A stretch of DNA of 64,000 nt from Chengkuizengella axinellae (GTDB lineage Bacteria > Bacillota > Bacilli > Paenibacillales > KCTC-33759): contig NZ_JAVAMP010000001.1 in the NCBI RefSeq assembly GCF_030730905.1, positions 558,001-622,000 of the forward strand. The letters are read 5' to 3'. Made by a program: the position numbers and the translations under genes. How positions within the stretch are numbered: the stretch's first letter is position 1; every line of letters starts with the position of its first letter. Below, in pieces: positions 50,254 to 59,947 of the stretch. The notes below the pieces were generated by a model. It saw nothing but the letters and a program-made list of their open reading frames with translations. It ran no database searches and was not told the origin of the DNA.

Positions 50254-51270
50254 ATGCTAACTGAACGTCAGAAAATGATCTTAAGTGCGATTGTGAATGA
50301 TTATATTCATTCTGCAGAACCAATTGGCTCTCGCAGTATATCAAAGCGAAACGATGTTGGTTTTAGTCCAGCTACAATAAGAAACGAGATGTCTGACTTA
50401 GAGGAAATGGGTTTTTTAGAACAGCCACATACCTCTGCTGGCCGCATTCCCTCACATAAAGGTTACAGATATTTTGTTGACCACCTTATTAATGTATCTA
50501 AAACAAAGAATCAAGAAATATCGTCAATTAAAAACTTTTTTAAGAAAAGATTGGATAGAACAGAAGAAAATTTGCAGGAAGTAGCTTCTATTTTATCAGA
50601 CATGACCCAATATACTTCCATAGCGCTTGGACCAGAATTGTTCAACACAACTTTGAAGCATTTACAATTCATTTCCATTAATGATGATACAGGTGTTGTG
50701 ATTATAGTTACTGACACAGGTCAGGTTGAAAATAAAAAGGTTCATATTCCTGAAGGAATTTCTATCACTGATATAGAAAAGTGCATCAATATTTTAAACA
50801 GCAGATTACGTGGAGAGCCAATTATTTCTTTGAAGCAAAAGCTTTTTAATGAGCTTGGTAATGAATTGAAGAAATATGTAAGTCAACATCACGAGCTGAT
50901 GCAGATGTTGGATGATGTGTTTGATACAAGTAAACAAGAGCGCATTTATATGAGTGGTACTACCAATATGTTGACACAACCAGAATTTAAAGACGTATCA
51001 ACAGTTAAAAATATATTGGATTTAATCAATGAAACACAAACTTGGATCAATTTGTTTTCCAATGCTCCAAAAGGAATTCAAGTGACAATTGGAACTGAAA
51101 ACAATGCAAAACAAATTCAAGATTGCAGTTTGATTACAGCAACTTATAAAATAGAAGGTCATTCTATTGGTACGATTGGTATTCTTGGACCAACACGTAT
51201 GGAGTATGAAAGAGTAATAAATTTATTGAATCACTTAACAGATGATTTGGTGAAATTCTATTACCGTTAA
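50254..51270 (+). CDS. hrcA: Heat-inducible transcription repressor HrcA
   Basis: The 338-residue repressor has an N-terminal winged helix (ERQKMILSAIVNDYIHSAEP, SPATIRNEMSDLEEMGFLEQ), a GAF-like middle part and the C-terminal IGTIGILGPTRMEYERVI signature. It binds CIRCE and is kept active by GroE. It is autoregulated through the CIRCE at 50160-50186. A GGAGGG ribosome site precedes the ATG. Confidence 0.97.
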   Translation: MLTERQKMILSAIVNDYIHSAEPIGSRSISKRNDVGFSPATIRNEMSDLEEMGFLEQPHTSAGRIPSHKGYRYFVDHLINVSKTKNQEISSIKNFFKKRLDRTEENLQEVASILSDMTQYTSIALGPELFNTTLKHLQFISINDDTGVVIIVTDTGQVENKKVHIPEGISITDIEKCINILNSRLRGEPIISLKQKLFNELGNELKKYVSQHHELMQMLDDVFDTSKQERIYMSGTTNMLTQPEFKDVSTVKNILDLINETQTWINLFSNAPKGIQVTIGTENNAKQIQDCSLITATYKIEGHSIGTIGILGPTRMEYERVINLLNHLTDDLVKFYYR

Positions 51271-51333
51271 AGGAAATGATAGAAAAGCTATATTAGAATG
51301 ATTGGAATGTAATTAACTAAGGAGGTGATTGGT

Positions 51334-51912
51334 ATGAGTCAGACAGATCAAGCAAAAGCAAATCAAGAAGAGGAAACAACAAACAATCAAGAGCAAGAGG
51401 TTGTTGAGAATATAAATGAAGCTGAAGAAGAGCAGATTGTTGAAGATAAAATACTTATGGATAAATCAGAAGTTGATGAGTTGAAAAAAAGTGCACAGGA
51501 AAGTCAGCAAAAAGTACTTAGAACTCAAGCAGATTTTGATAACTTCCGCCGTAGAACAAGAACTGAAAAGGAAGAATATTTAAAATACGCTTCAAAAGGA
51601 CTCATCGAGCAGCTGCTTCCTGTAATAGATAATTTTGAAAGAGCCATTACTTCAAGTAAAGAAACGAAAGATTTTGATTCGTTGATTAAAGGGATTGAAA
51701 TGGTATTCGATCAAATGAAGCAAGCATTTGAAAATGAGGATCTGAAGCCGATAGAAGCAGTGGGGCAACCTTTTAATCCAGAATATCACCAAGCGATAAT
51801 GCAAGTAGAATCCGAAGAACATGAGGAAGGTATTGTGGTTGAGGAAGTTCAAAAAGGTTATATTTTAAAAGATAAGGTACTTAGACCTGCTATGGTAAAA
51901 GTAAGCAGCTAG
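51334..51912 (+). CDS. grpE: Nucleotide exchange factor GrpE
   Basis: The 192-residue cochaperone frees ADP from DnaK. An acidic, Gln/Glu-rich N-terminus is followed by the coiled-coil region (LRTQADFDNFRRRTRTEKEE near residue 65) and the C-terminal beta domain (YHQAIMQVESEEHEEG). The ATG at 51334 follows AAGGAGGTGA; a TTG at 51325 is not used. Second gene of the heat-shock operon. Confidence 0.97.
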   Translation: MSQTDQAKANQEEETTNNQEQEVVENINEAEEEQIVEDKILMDKSEVDELKKSAQESQQKVLRTQADFDNFRRRTRTEKEEYLKYASKGLIEQLLPVIDNFERAITSSKETKDFDSLIKGIEMVFDQMKQAFENEDLKPIEAVGQPFNPEYHQAIMQVESEEHEEGIVVEEVQKGYILKDKVLRPAMVKVSS

Positions 51913-51997
51913 TGAGGTTATGCTGAAAACAGAAGTTTTGAATCTGCAATAAAATTAAAAATAAATAGGAATGATTTTAAGGAGGGTAACTCATACA

Positions 51998-53848
51998 ATG
52001 AGTAAGGTAATTGGTATTGATTTAGGAACTACAAATTCATGTGTTGCGGTTATGGAAGGTGGAGAAGCAGTTGTTATTCCTAATCCAGAAGGGAATAGAA
52101 CTACACCATCTGTTATTGGATTTAAAAAAGACGGTGAGCGTATTGTTGGTGAAACGGCAAAACGCCAAGCGATCACAAACCCAGAAGGTACGGTTATTTC
52201 AATTAAACGTCATATGGGTACTGACTACAAAACAACAATTGATAGCAAAGAATACAGCCCACAGGAACTATCAGCAATTATTCTACAAAAATTAAAAGCA
52301 GATGCAGAAGCTTACCTAGGATCATCTGTAACACAAGCAGTTATTACTGTACCGGCTTATTTCAACGACAGTCAACGTCAAGCAACAAAAGATGCTGGTA
52401 AAATAGCAGGTCTTGAAGTGCTTCGAATCGTAAATGAACCAACTGCAGCTGCATTAGCTTATGGTTTGGAAAAAGACGAAGATCAAACGATTTTAGTTTA
52501 TGATTTAGGGGGAGGAACTTTTGACGTTTCTATTCTTGAATTAGGCGATGGATTTTTTGAAGTTAAAGCAACTAGCGGAAACAACCGTTTAGGTGGAGAT
52601 GATTTTGACCAAGTGATTATCGATCATCTTGTAGCTGAATTTAAAAAAGAGCATGCTATTGATTTAAGCAAAGATAAAGCAGCTGTTCAGCGTTTAAAAG
52701 ATGCTGCTGAGAAAGCGAAAAAAGAACTTTCTGGTGTAATAACTACATCCATTTCTTTACCGTTCATTACTGTTGTAGACGGCGTACCTCAGCATTTAGA
52801 AGTAAACTTGACAAGAGCTAAATTCGAAGAATTATCTGCTGATTTAATTGAAAAAACGCTAACACCTACAAGACAAGCGTTGAGCGATTCTGGTTTAAGT
52901 TCAAGCGAGATTGATAAAATTGTATTAGTAGGTGGATCCACTAGAATTCCAGCCGTACAAGAAGCTGTTAAAAAACTAACAGGTAAAGATCCGCATAAAG
53001 GTGTAAATCCAGATGAGGTTGTTGCACTTGGTGCTGCTGTTCAAGCGGGAGTACTTACTGGTGATGTTCAAGACGTTGTATTATTAGACGTTACTCCATT
53101 GACTTTAGGTATTGAAACAGCAGGTGGGGTATTTACGAAGATGATCGATCGCAATACAACGATCCCAACAAGTAAATCTCAAGTATATTCAACTTATGCT
53201 GACAACCAAACAAGTGTTGAAATTCATGTTCTTCAAGGAGAACGTGCAATGGCAGCGGACAATAAAACGTTGGGTCGTTTTATGTTAGGAGATATTCCTC
53301 CAGCTCCACGTGGTATTCCTCAAGTAGAGGTAACTTTTGATATCGATGCGAATGGTATTGTTAATGTATCAGCGCTAGATAAAGGTACAGGTAAGAGTCA
53401 AAAAATCACGATTACTTCTTCCAGCGGTTTAAGTGATGAGGAAATCGAACAAATGACACAAGACGCGGAGAAATTTAAAGAAGAAGATGAAAAGCGTAAA
53501 GCAGCAGTTGAAACAAGAAATGAAGCAGATCAGTTAGTTTACACAGCTGAAAAAACTTTAAATGATCTTGGAGATAAGGTTGATCAATCTGAAATTGATA
53601 AAACTAATGAAGCAAAAGATAAAGTGAAAAAAGCTTTAGAAGGCGATGACATCGACGAAATCAAAAAAGCTTCAGAAGAACTTACTGAAATTGTTCAACA
53701 ACTTTCTGTTAAATTATATGAGCAAGCAGCTCAAGATGCACAAGCTGCTCAAGGAGCAGAGGGAGCTGCAGGAGCTGGGAACGCTTCTGATAAAGATAAC
53801 GTAGTAGATGCGGACTATGAAGTTGTAGACGAAAAAGAAAATAAATAA
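51998..53848 (+). CDS. dnaK: Chaperone DnaK (Hsp70)
   Basis: The 616-residue chaperone starts [20 protein letters not shown] with the phosphate 1 motif, has [16 protein letters not shown] and [16 protein letters not shown] in the ATPase domain and [14 protein letters not shown] at the linker to the substrate-binding domain. The tail is Ala/Gln/Gly-rich and ends near [11 protein letters not shown], typical of Firmicutes. The ATG at 51998 follows AAGGAGGG. Confidence 0.98.
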   Translation: MSKVIGIDLGTTNSCVAVMEGGEAVVIPNPEGNRTTPSVIGFKKDGERIVGETAKRQAITNPEGTVISIKRHMGTDYKTTIDSKEYSPQELSAIILQKLKADAEAYLGSSVTQAVITVPAYFNDSQRQATKDAGKIAGLEVLRIVNEPTAAALAYGLEKDEDQTILVYDLGGGTFDVSILELGDGFFEVKATSGNNRLGGDDFDQVIIDHLVAEFKKEHAIDLSKDKAAVQRLKDAAEKAKKELSGVITTSISLPFITVVDGVPQHLEVNLTRAKFEELSADLIEKTLTPTRQALSDSGLSSSEIDKIVLVGGSTRIPAVQEAVKKLTGKDPHKGVNPDEVVALGAAVQAGVLTGDVQDVVLLDVTPLTLGIETAGGVFTKMIDRNTTIPTSKSQVYSTYADNQTSVEIHVLQGERAMAADNKTLGRFMLGDIPPAPRGIPQVEVTFDIDANGIVNVSALDKGTGKSQKITITSSSGLSDEEIEQMTQDAEKFKEEDEKRKAAVETRNEADQLVYTAEKTLNDLGDKVDQSEIDKTNEAKDKVKKALEGDDIDEIKKASEELTEIVQQLSVKLYEQAAQDAQAAQGAEGAAGAGNASDKDNVVDADYEVVDEKENK

Positions 53849-53876
53849 TCATTTATAAATTAAAAATGGTTAAAAC

Positions 53877-53914
53877 GATAGTCAAAGTCAAGCTATGCAT
53901 TGGCTTTGACTATC
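53877..53914 (+). other. Intercistronic hairpin between dnaK and dnaJ
   Basis: GATAGTCAAAG (53877-53887) pairs perfectly with CTTTGACTATC (53904-53914); no T-run follows. Likely an mRNA stability or partial-attenuation element that sets the dnaK to dnaJ ratio. Confidence 0.6.
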
Positions 53915-53953
53915 AACATGTATACGTGAATTGCAATAGAATGGAGTGAAGTG

Positions 53954-55069
53954 ATGAGTAAACGAGATTATTATGAGGTACTCGGTCTAGGCAAGGAAGC
54001 CTCAGGCGATGAAGTTAAAAAAGCATATCGAAAGTTAGCTCGTCAATATCATCCGGATGTTAACAAAGCTTCTGATGCTGAGGAAAAATTTAAAGAGGTT
54101 AAGGAAGCCTATGATGTATTAAGTGATGATCAAAAAAGAGCAACCTATGATCAATTCGGTCATATTGATCCAAATCAAGGAATGGGTGGCGCAGGTGGCG
54201 CTGATTTCGGTGGTTTTGGTGATATTTTTGATATGTTTTTTGGTGGTGGAGGTCAAAGACGTAATCCAAATGCACCTCAAAGAGGTGCAGACCTGCAATA
54301 CACAATGACTATAGAGTTTAAAGAAGCGGTATTTGGAAAAGAAACGGAAATAAAAATTCCGCGTACAGAAACCTGTGATCGTTGTTCTGGTTCTGGTGCG
54401 AAATCAGGTACAAAAAAAGAAACATGTTCAACATGTAAAGGTTCAGGTCAGCAAGAGGTTGTACAAAACACCGCGTTTGGACGCATCGTGAATCGTCGAG
54501 TATGTACCACGTGTAACGGTCAGGGTGCTATTATCAAAGAAAAATGTGGGAAATGTCATGGTTCAGGGGAAGTTAAAAATCAAAGAAAAATCAATGTGAA
54601 AATTCCAGCAGGTGTAGATGAAGGTTCACAAATTCGAATTTCTGGTGAAGGTGAAGCTGGGAAAAAAGGCGGACCTCCAGGTGATTTATATATCGTGCTT
54701 CGTGTTAAAACTCATGAGTTTTTTGAGAGAGAAGGAGACGATATTTATTGCGAAGTACCCCTAACTTTTACTCAAGCAGCTTTAGGGGATGAAATCGAAA
54801 TACCTACACTAACTGAAAAAGTAAAATTGAAAATACCAGCAGGCACACAAACAGGTACTTATTTCCGTTTAAAAGGAAAAGGTGTGCAGCGTGTTAGAGG
54901 ATATGGACAAGGGGATCAGCATGTAAAAGTTGTTGTGGTGACTCCTTCTAAGTTATCTGACGAGCAAAAGAATTTATTGCGTGACTTCTCTGAATTAAGT
55001 GGAGAACATACGCATGATAAACATCAATCTATTTTTGAAAGAATGAAAAAAGCAATTTTAGGTGATTGA
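53954..55069 (+). CDS. dnaJ: Chaperone DnaJ (Hsp40)
   Basis: The 371-residue cochaperone has the J domain with HPD in YHPDVNKA, a Gly/Phe-rich linker, four CxxCxGxG zinc repeats ([32 protein letters not shown]) and the C-terminal substrate-binding domains. It stimulates the DnaK ATPase. ATG at 53954 (a GTG lies one codon earlier). Last gene of the operon; terminator at 55096-55125. Confidence 0.97.
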   Translation: MSKRDYYEVLGLGKEASGDEVKKAYRKLARQYHPDVNKASDAEEKFKEVKEAYDVLSDDQKRATYDQFGHIDPNQGMGGAGGADFGGFGDIFDMFFGGGGQRRNPNAPQRGADLQYTMTIEFKEAVFGKETEIKIPRTETCDRCSGSGAKSGTKKETCSTCKGSGQQEVVQNTAFGRIVNRRVCTTCNGQGAIIKEKCGKCHGSGEVKNQRKINVKIPAGVDEGSQIRISGEGEAGKKGGPPGDLYIVLRVKTHEFFEREGDDIYCEVPLTFTQAALGDEIEIPTLTEKVKLKIPAGTQTGTYFRLKGKGVQRVRGYGQGDQHVKVVVVTPSKLSDEQKNLLRDFSELSGEHTHDKHQSIFERMKKAILGD

Positions 55070-55095
55070 TTAACTTATCTATCTTAAATAAGAGG

Positions 55096-55125
55096 AACCG
55101 CAAGAATATTTCTTGTGGTTTTTGT
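55096..55125 (+). terminator. Intrinsic terminator of the heat-shock operon
   Basis: AACCGCAAGAA pairs with TTCTTGTGGTT (one U-G pair), followed by TTTGTTT. Confidence 0.88.
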
Positions 55126-55164
55126 TTATCTTCATAAAAATTAGGAGGATGGAAGGAGATTGAT

Positions 55165-55578
55165 ATGATTGAAATTAAAAAAATTAGCAAAGAAAAGACA
55201 TGGAATTTACGGCATACTGTAATGTGGCCCAACAAAGAGCTTGACTACATAAAATTGGATCAGGACGACTCAGGCATTCACTATGGTCTTTTTGAAAAAG
55301 GAAGGCTTATTTCAGTAGTTTCACTTTTTATTGAAAATGAAGATGCTCAGTTCAGAAAATTTGCTACACTTCAAAGTGAGCAAGGTAAAGGATTTGGAAG
55401 CAAGTTATTAAATCATGTGGTGGAAGAAGCAAAGAGGGTTGGAATTAAGAGAATATGGTGTAATGCAAGATTGAATAAATCAAGTTTTTATAAAAAATTT
55501 GGATTACAGGAGTCTGAACATAAATTTCAAAAAGGGGGACTTGATTACGTCATTATGGAGAGATTATTGGATGTATAA
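55165..55578 (+). CDS. GNAT family N-acetyltransferase
   Basis: The 137-residue protein is a small GNAT domain. The acetyl-CoA site reads LQSEQGKGFGSKLLNHVVEE near residue 70, followed by IWCNARLNKSSFYKKFGLQE, where the family ends its fold. N-terminus MIEIKKISKEKTWNLRHTVM resembles ElaA/YitI-type small acetyltransferases. A GGAGGATGGAAGG stretch gives the ribosome site. The acceptor is unknown. Confidence 0.87.
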   Translation: MIEIKKISKEKTWNLRHTVMWPNKELDYIKLDQDDSGIHYGLFEKGRLISVVSLFIENEDAQFRKFATLQSEQGKGFGSKLLNHVVEEAKRVGIKRIWCNARLNKSSFYKKFGLQESEHKFQKGGLDYVIMERLLDV

Positions 55579-55634
55579 TTTGATGTAACGATAAAAGTAA
55601 GTTGTTTATTAAACTTAAACAAGGAGATCATATT

Positions 55635-55991
55635 ATGGATTATGACGATTTAAAAATTTATTGCGCAGAAAAACAAGGGGCAAGAGAAGATTATCCTTTT
55701 GGACCAGAGCCATTGGTGATTAAAGTCAGCAGTAAAATGTTTGCACTTATTTCAGATGGTGAAAAATATCCTTCTATTAGTTTGAAATGTGATCCTTTTT
55801 TAGCTGAGATTTTAAGAGAAAAATATGCAGCGATTACTGCAGGTTATCATTTAAACAAAAAACATTGGAATACCGTATTAATTGATGGAAGCATTCCAGA
55901 GGACGAAATCATGGAGATGATTGATCAATCATATCAATTGGTTTTTAAAAGCTTGAAAAAAACAGAAAGGGAAATGATTATGAATGCTTAA
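55635..55991 (+). CDS. MmcQ/YjbR family (DUF419) protein
   Basis: The 118-residue protein has the MmcQ/YjbR layout: REDYPFGPEPLVIKVSSKMFA near residue 13, then SLKCDPFLAEILREKYAAITAGYHLNKKHW (split blocks) and a C-terminal helix (IDQSYQLVFKSLKK). It has a CyaY-like fold and is thought to bind DNA; its role is unclear. The ATG at 55635 follows AAGGAG. Terminator downstream. Confidence 0.9.
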   Translation: MDYDDLKIYCAEKQGAREDYPFGPEPLVIKVSSKMFALISDGEKYPSISLKCDPFLAEILREKYAAITAGYHLNKKHWNTVLIDGSIPEDEIMEMIDQSYQLVFKSLKKTEREMIMNA

Positions 55992-56081
55992 AGAGCTAGA
56001 GTTCACGAACATCCTCAAACTCTAATATAATTCTCGTTCATAGGGAGGGGAGAATAATATCCCTTATTTCTCATACTAAAA

Positions 56082-56112
56082 AATAGCTGGTCTTTCCAGT
56101 TATTTTTTTTGT
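56082..56112 (+). terminator. Intrinsic terminator after the DUF419 gene
   Basis: AATAGCTGG and CCAGTTATT form a short stem, followed by TTTTTTG. Confidence 0.8.
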
Positions 56113-56177
56113 ATAAATTTTCAGAAAATTGTAAATCATAAATGGAGTTTAAAGAGATGAATAAAGGAGAAAGAAGC

Positions 56178-56318
56178 ATGGATAAAAAAGAATCAAATAA
56201 AAATCTTCCTATTTCTAAAAATGAGGATGTTGAATTTTCAGAAGAGTTAGCAGATGAAGAAGATATGAAGGCACAGGAAAGAGCAGCGGAGGCTGATCAC
56301 AGACAAAATAATAAATAA
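56178..56318 (+). CDS. Small acidic protein, YozQ/DUF4025-like
   Basis: The 46-residue reading frame starts at an ATG 6 bases after AAAGGAGAAAG. It is highly charged and ends DMKAQERAAEADHRQNNK. The ERAAEADHR end recalls the small Bacillus YozQ (DUF4025) proteins, but this is a tentative match. It stands 12 bases before the next gene, so it is the first member of a three-gene unit. Function unknown. Confidence 0.6.
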   Translation: MDKKESNKNLPISKNEDVEFSEELADEEDMKAQERAAEADHRQNNK

Positions 56319-56330
56319 GGAGTTTTAATA

Positions 56331-56672
56331 ATGCGTAACAAACATATTATTGCTTATTTTGATACTGAGGATCAAGCTGAAGATGTGGCTATGAAGTTGC
56401 AATCCTTAAAAACCTCTAATATAGCAGTAGAGAGAATACCTGTAGACAAATCAGTTATGAATAACTTTCCAGCTATGCCTCAGGGGATAGGAAATCTTTT
56501 TCAAGGTGCTATTGGATTTATGTATCCAGCTGCATGGGGAGTGGATAATGCAGTTAATCAATCTGAACAGAATCTAAATGAAAAGAATATTATGCTTAGT
56601 TTTGTTGCAGAGAAGGAATCCATTAATGATGCCATTGAGGTCATACATCAAGGAAGAGGTCAGATTAAATGA
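56331..56672 (+). CDS. Stress-protein-like small protein, paralogue 1
   Basis: The 113-residue protein starts NKHIIAYFDTEDQAEDVAMKLQSL (an alpha-beta start reminiscent of general stress protein 17M/YflT-like folds), has a Gly-rich middle (PQGIGNLFQGAIGFMYPAAW) and ends in a strand-helix unit. It overlaps the next gene by 4 bases (ATGA), which encodes a clear paralogue. I do not recognise a named family with certainty. Confidence 0.7.
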   Translation: MRNKHIIAYFDTEDQAEDVAMKLQSLKTSNIAVERIPVDKSVMNNFPAMPQGIGNLFQGAIGFMYPAAWGVDNAVNQSEQNLNEKNIMLSFVAEKESINDAIEVIHQGRGQIK

Positions 56673-57040
56673 CAGAAAAAAGCATATTAGCTTATTTTAA
56701 TTCTCCAGAGGAGGCCGAGGGTGCTGCTACAAAGTTAAGAACTTTAAGAGCAAGTGAACTTAGTATTGAGCGTTTTAGCAAGTACCAAGGAGATGGTGTG
56801 ACTAAAATCTCGAACCCTTTGACGGGAAGTATCCCTAGTTTAGGAAAGCTGACCTTAAAGGCTGATTTTAGTGCACCTGATGTTGGTATCTTAGCTGCTT
56901 CGGATGTAAGCGCTAGTGGAATGAGTGATGGAGGACAAGGAAAACCAACTGGAAAAGATATCTTATTAACGGTGGTTATAGATATGGAACAGTATCAGCA
57001 AGCGATTCAAGTGATTGAAGCTAGTGGTGGAATGGTGTAA
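56669..57040 (+). CDS. Stress-protein-like small protein, paralogue 2
   Basis: The 123-residue protein begins EKSILAYFNSPEEAEGAATKLRTL, matching the start of the preceding product, and ends LLTVVIDMEQYQQAIQVIEA-SGG. The middle is Gly/Ser/Asp-rich and diverged. The tandem, overlapping arrangement suggests a heteromeric pair produced by duplication. Function unknown. Confidence 0.7.
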   Translation: MTEKSILAYFNSPEEAEGAATKLRTLRASELSIERFSKYQGDGVTKISNPLTGSIPSLGKLTLKADFSAPDVGILAASDVSASGMSDGGQGKPTGKDILLTVVIDMEQYQQAIQVIEASGGMV

Positions 57041-57065
57041 AAATAATCAAGAAAGTGAATAAATG

Positions 57066-57093
57066 AAGTCCTACTAACAGTAGGGCTTTTTAT
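57066..57093. terminator. Terminator between convergent small genes and the lipoprotein gene
   Basis: AGTCCTACT pairs with AGTAGGGCT, followed by TTTTTAT on the plus strand. Confidence 0.8.
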
Positions 57094-57107
57094 AATATAA
57101 GAATCAC

Positions 57108-58034
57108 TCATCCAGATAAATATTGCATTAAGATTGTATCTAAATATTGTTCAACCTCTTGAGTATATATATAATCAGACTCTTCAAGTTTTATCATATA
57201 ATCATTTAAAATTTGAGATGTTCGTGTTTCAGGATATTTATCAATATAAGATAAGTAGTTATCTAGAAGCTGTTGATTATATTGATTAGAATCAGGATTA
57301 TATACAGTTGTGTTAGGTAGTCCTTTTAGGTATGGGATCAAATAATTTAAGTAGATTCTTTCGATTGCATCAGACCGAATAGACTCTGGATAAGAATTAA
57401 TAAAGAGTTCACTTAAAGCAACTCGATTTGAGAGTTCATCCCATGAGATGGTTAATGTGAAATTTTCTTCATAACCCTGTTTAGATTCTAGAGCTTTAAT
57501 AGCGATATAATCTGAGATTTCATTATTTGTTTTCCCTATATATTTCTCCATTAACGTATAATCAATTTTTAGTATAAAAGTCTCTTTTGATCCTTTAATC
57601 TGATATCCGTTTCCTTGAATCTCAGACAACATCTCTTTTATGGACTCATCTTGAACCTCTTCGATCATCAATTGATGATCTTCATCAAATATTTCATTAA
57701 TATAGGATTGAATATCCGTATTTTTCAGCTCATCATTATAATTTGCTAGTTGTAGAAGCATCTGATCCTCCAGTTGTATTAATATTTTTGAAAGATCATT
57801 TTTACTCAATTCCTCTAGATGTTCATCTATATATTGATACAATTCCATTGGTTTTGAATTGTTTTCTATTAATTTTTCAAATTCAGCAGTTCTTATTTGA
57901 GATTGTTCATCTACTTGTTCGTTATTGTTATTTTGAGCTGACTCATTTGCTTCACCCATATTTGTACAACCTGTAACTGTAATTAAAGTACAGACTAAAA
58001 TAATGAAAAGAAAGTTTCTTATGATTAGTTTCAT
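57108..58034 (-). CDS. Putative lipoprotein of unknown function
   Basis: The 308-residue protein has a lipoprotein signal peptide with the lipobox VTGC (Cys23) and a low-complexity Asn/Glu/Gln spacer. The rest is acidic and mostly helical, with repeated EYLQYI/NYLSYIDKYPETR-like segments near the C-terminus. No known domain was recognised. It is a single gene on the minus strand, facing the three small genes and divergent from prmA. Confidence 0.78.
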   Translation of the reverse strand: MKLIIRNFLFIILVCTLITVTGCTNMGEANESAQNNNNEQVDEQSQIRTAEFEKLIENNSKPMELYQYIDEHLEELSKNDLSKILIQLEDQMLLQLANYNDELKNTDIQSYINEIFDEDHQLMIEEVQDESIKEMLSEIQGNGYQIKGSKETFILKIDYTLMEKYIGKTNNEISDYIAIKALESKQGYEENFTLTISWDELSNRVALSELFINSYPESIRSDAIERIYLNYLIPYLKGLPNTTVYNPDSNQYNQQLLDNYLSYIDKYPETRTSQILNDYMIKLEESDYIYTQEVEQYLDTILMQYLSG

Positions 58035-58195
58035 GATGATTCCTCCAAATGTTTATGTATAACATATTATTCCTTAAATAAATCAAATATATGAACAGAA
58101 CTCCGAAAAGTTTTCAATGAAGGAAAATGATTTTCATCTAACCTAAATCTATGTTAAAATTATAGGTCAGATAAAATAAGTGCGGAGGGTTAATG

Positions 58196-59152
58196 ATGAA
58201 TTGGTACGAACTATCTATATACACAACTGAAGAAGCAAGTGATCAAATTTCTAATTTTTTTCATGAAATCGGTGCAGGTGGGGTTTCCATTGAAGAGTCA
58301 GGTTCCTTAAATAAAGAAAGAGATACTTCTTTGGGCCAATGGTATGAAAAACCGTTAAATAATTTCCCTGAAGGTGATGCTGAAATCAAAGCATATTTTT
58401 CTCAGGATGTAGAAATGGATGAATTAAAAGAAAGTTTATCGATTTTTCTAAATAACTTGAAAAAATTGAATATTAACGTAGGTAAAGCAGACATAAATTC
58501 AAAGGTAGTGAATGAAGAAGATTGGGCGAATGCGTGGAAGCAATATTTTAAACCTGTTCGCATTACAGAGAGAATTACAATTAAACCTACTTGGGAAAAT
58601 TATGAGGCAAGCGATAATGAAGCTATCGTAGAGCTTGATCCTGGTATGGCTTTTGGTACAGGAACGCATGCAACTACGGCATTATGCTTGAAAGCTTTAG
58701 AAAAAGCTCAAATCGAAGGTAAGAATGTAATCGATGTTGGTACAGGCTCTGGCATATTATCTATTGCCGCAATGAAATTAGGAGCGAACCATGTGTTAGC
58801 ATTGGATTTAGATCCAGTAGCTGTATCAAGTGCGAAAGAGAACGTACGTATTAATGATTTGACGGAAAAAATCGATGTAGAGTTAAGTGATTTACTTCAA
58901 GTCATTCAGAAAAATCAAACAGAACAGCAAACTAAGGTAAGGGTTGTAGTAGCCAATATTTTAGCAGAAATTATTTTGACTTTTATAGATGATGTTTACA
59001 ATGTATTAGAGGATGGTGGGTTATACATTGCATCTGGTATTATTAAGCAGAAAGAAGCAGATGTAGTACAAGCATTAGAAAAAGCTCACTTTAAAATTCT
59101 TGAAAGGCTTGAGCAGGAAGATTGGGTAGTCATTACTGCACAAAAAAGTTAG
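58196..59152 (+). CDS. prmA: Ribosomal protein L11 methyltransferase
   Basis: The 318-residue enzyme trimethylates ribosomal protein L11 with SAM. The N-terminal L11-binding domain is followed by ELDPGMAFGTGTHATTALCL (about residue 142), SAM motif I NVIDVGTGSGILSIAAMKLG and the VVANILAEIIL motif near 253. Two ATGs (58193, 58196) follow GGAGGG. It is in its usual place after dnaJ and before rsmE. Confidence 0.96.
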   Translation: MNWYELSIYTTEEASDQISNFFHEIGAGGVSIEESGSLNKERDTSLGQWYEKPLNNFPEGDAEIKAYFSQDVEMDELKESLSIFLNNLKKLNINVGKADINSKVVNEEDWANAWKQYFKPVRITERITIKPTWENYEASDNEAIVELDPGMAFGTGTHATTALCLKALEKAQIEGKNVIDVGTGSGILSIAAMKLGANHVLALDLDPVAVSSAKENVRINDLTEKIDVELSDLLQVIQKNQTEQQTKVRVVVANILAEIILTFIDDVYNVLEDGGLYIASGIIKQKEADVVQALEKAHFKILERLEQEDWVVITAQKS

Positions 59153-59161
59153 GGGACAAAT

Positions 59162-59836
59162 ATGGAGTTTTTAAATCAGTTGCTTTTTTTTGATATTAGT
59201 ATATTGCCCTTTGTTTTATTGGTATTATTGATATCTTTTACAATCCATGAGTTTGCACATGCTTATGTAGCTTACAAATTTGGAGATCCTACTGCTAAAG
59301 AACTAGGCAGGGTTACGCTAAACCCTCAAGCTCACCTTGATTTTTTTGGGTTGATTGTTTTTCTTCTGGCTGGTTTTGGTTGGGCAAAACCAGTTCCAGT
59401 GAATCGTCAACTATTTAAAAAACCTAGACTTATGGGTGTTGTTGTTTCCGCTGTTGGTCCTTTGAGTAACCTGTTGTTAGCTTGTTTAGGTTTCTTTATT
59501 ATGCATTTACTAAATTATTTTTCAATGGATACATGGATGTCAACCAATAGTTTCGATGCAATAGACACGTTTTTTAGAAGTTTTATAGGTATTAATATCT
59601 TGTTGTTTGTGTTTAATTTAATTCCATTACCCCCATTAGATGGTTATCGTATTATAGAAGATTTAGTGCCGAACAATATACGAGCAAAGATGTCTAAGTT
59701 TGAACCGTATTCCATTTATATCTTTTTACTGCTTGTTCTGATCCCACAGCTTAGAATGGTGACGATTCAACCCATTTTAGACTTACAAATGGATGTTCAT
59801 TATATATTAGAACGTTTTTTTGCCTTCATTTTTTAG
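59162..59836 (+). CDS. Site-2 protease family (M50) membrane protein
   Basis: The 224-residue protein is a small intramembrane metalloprotease of the YdgA/rhomboid-adjacent S2P group III type. The zinc-binding HEFAH lies near residue 30 and the third ligand in PLPPLDGYRI near residue 160; GWAKPVPVNRQLFKKPR is the common signature. About five helices are predicted. It sits 9 bases after prmA. Substrate unknown. Confidence 0.92.
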   Translation: MEFLNQLLFFDISILPFVLLVLLISFTIHEFAHAYVAYKFGDPTAKELGRVTLNPQAHLDFFGLIVFLLAGFGWAKPVPVNRQLFKKPRLMGVVVSAVGPLSNLLLACLGFFIMHLLNYFSMDTWMSTNSFDAIDTFFRSFIGINILLFVFNLIPLPPLDGYRIIEDLVPNNIRAKMSKFEPYSIYIFLLLVLIPQLRMVTIQPILDLQMDVHYILERFFAFIF

Positions 59837-59947
59837 AGCAGCTTTGTGGTAAAAGTAAACAATTGTAGCGCAATCAGCTTGAATTGTAGTAAGATATATT
59901 TTGGATGTTTTCGGCTTAAATGTGCCGTGAGGAAGGTAGTTGTTTAC

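Noticed and set aside
54099-54305. His/Asp-rich minus-strand frame in dnaJ
   Set aside because: Antisense of the Gly/Phe-rich DnaJ region; composition is a by-product.
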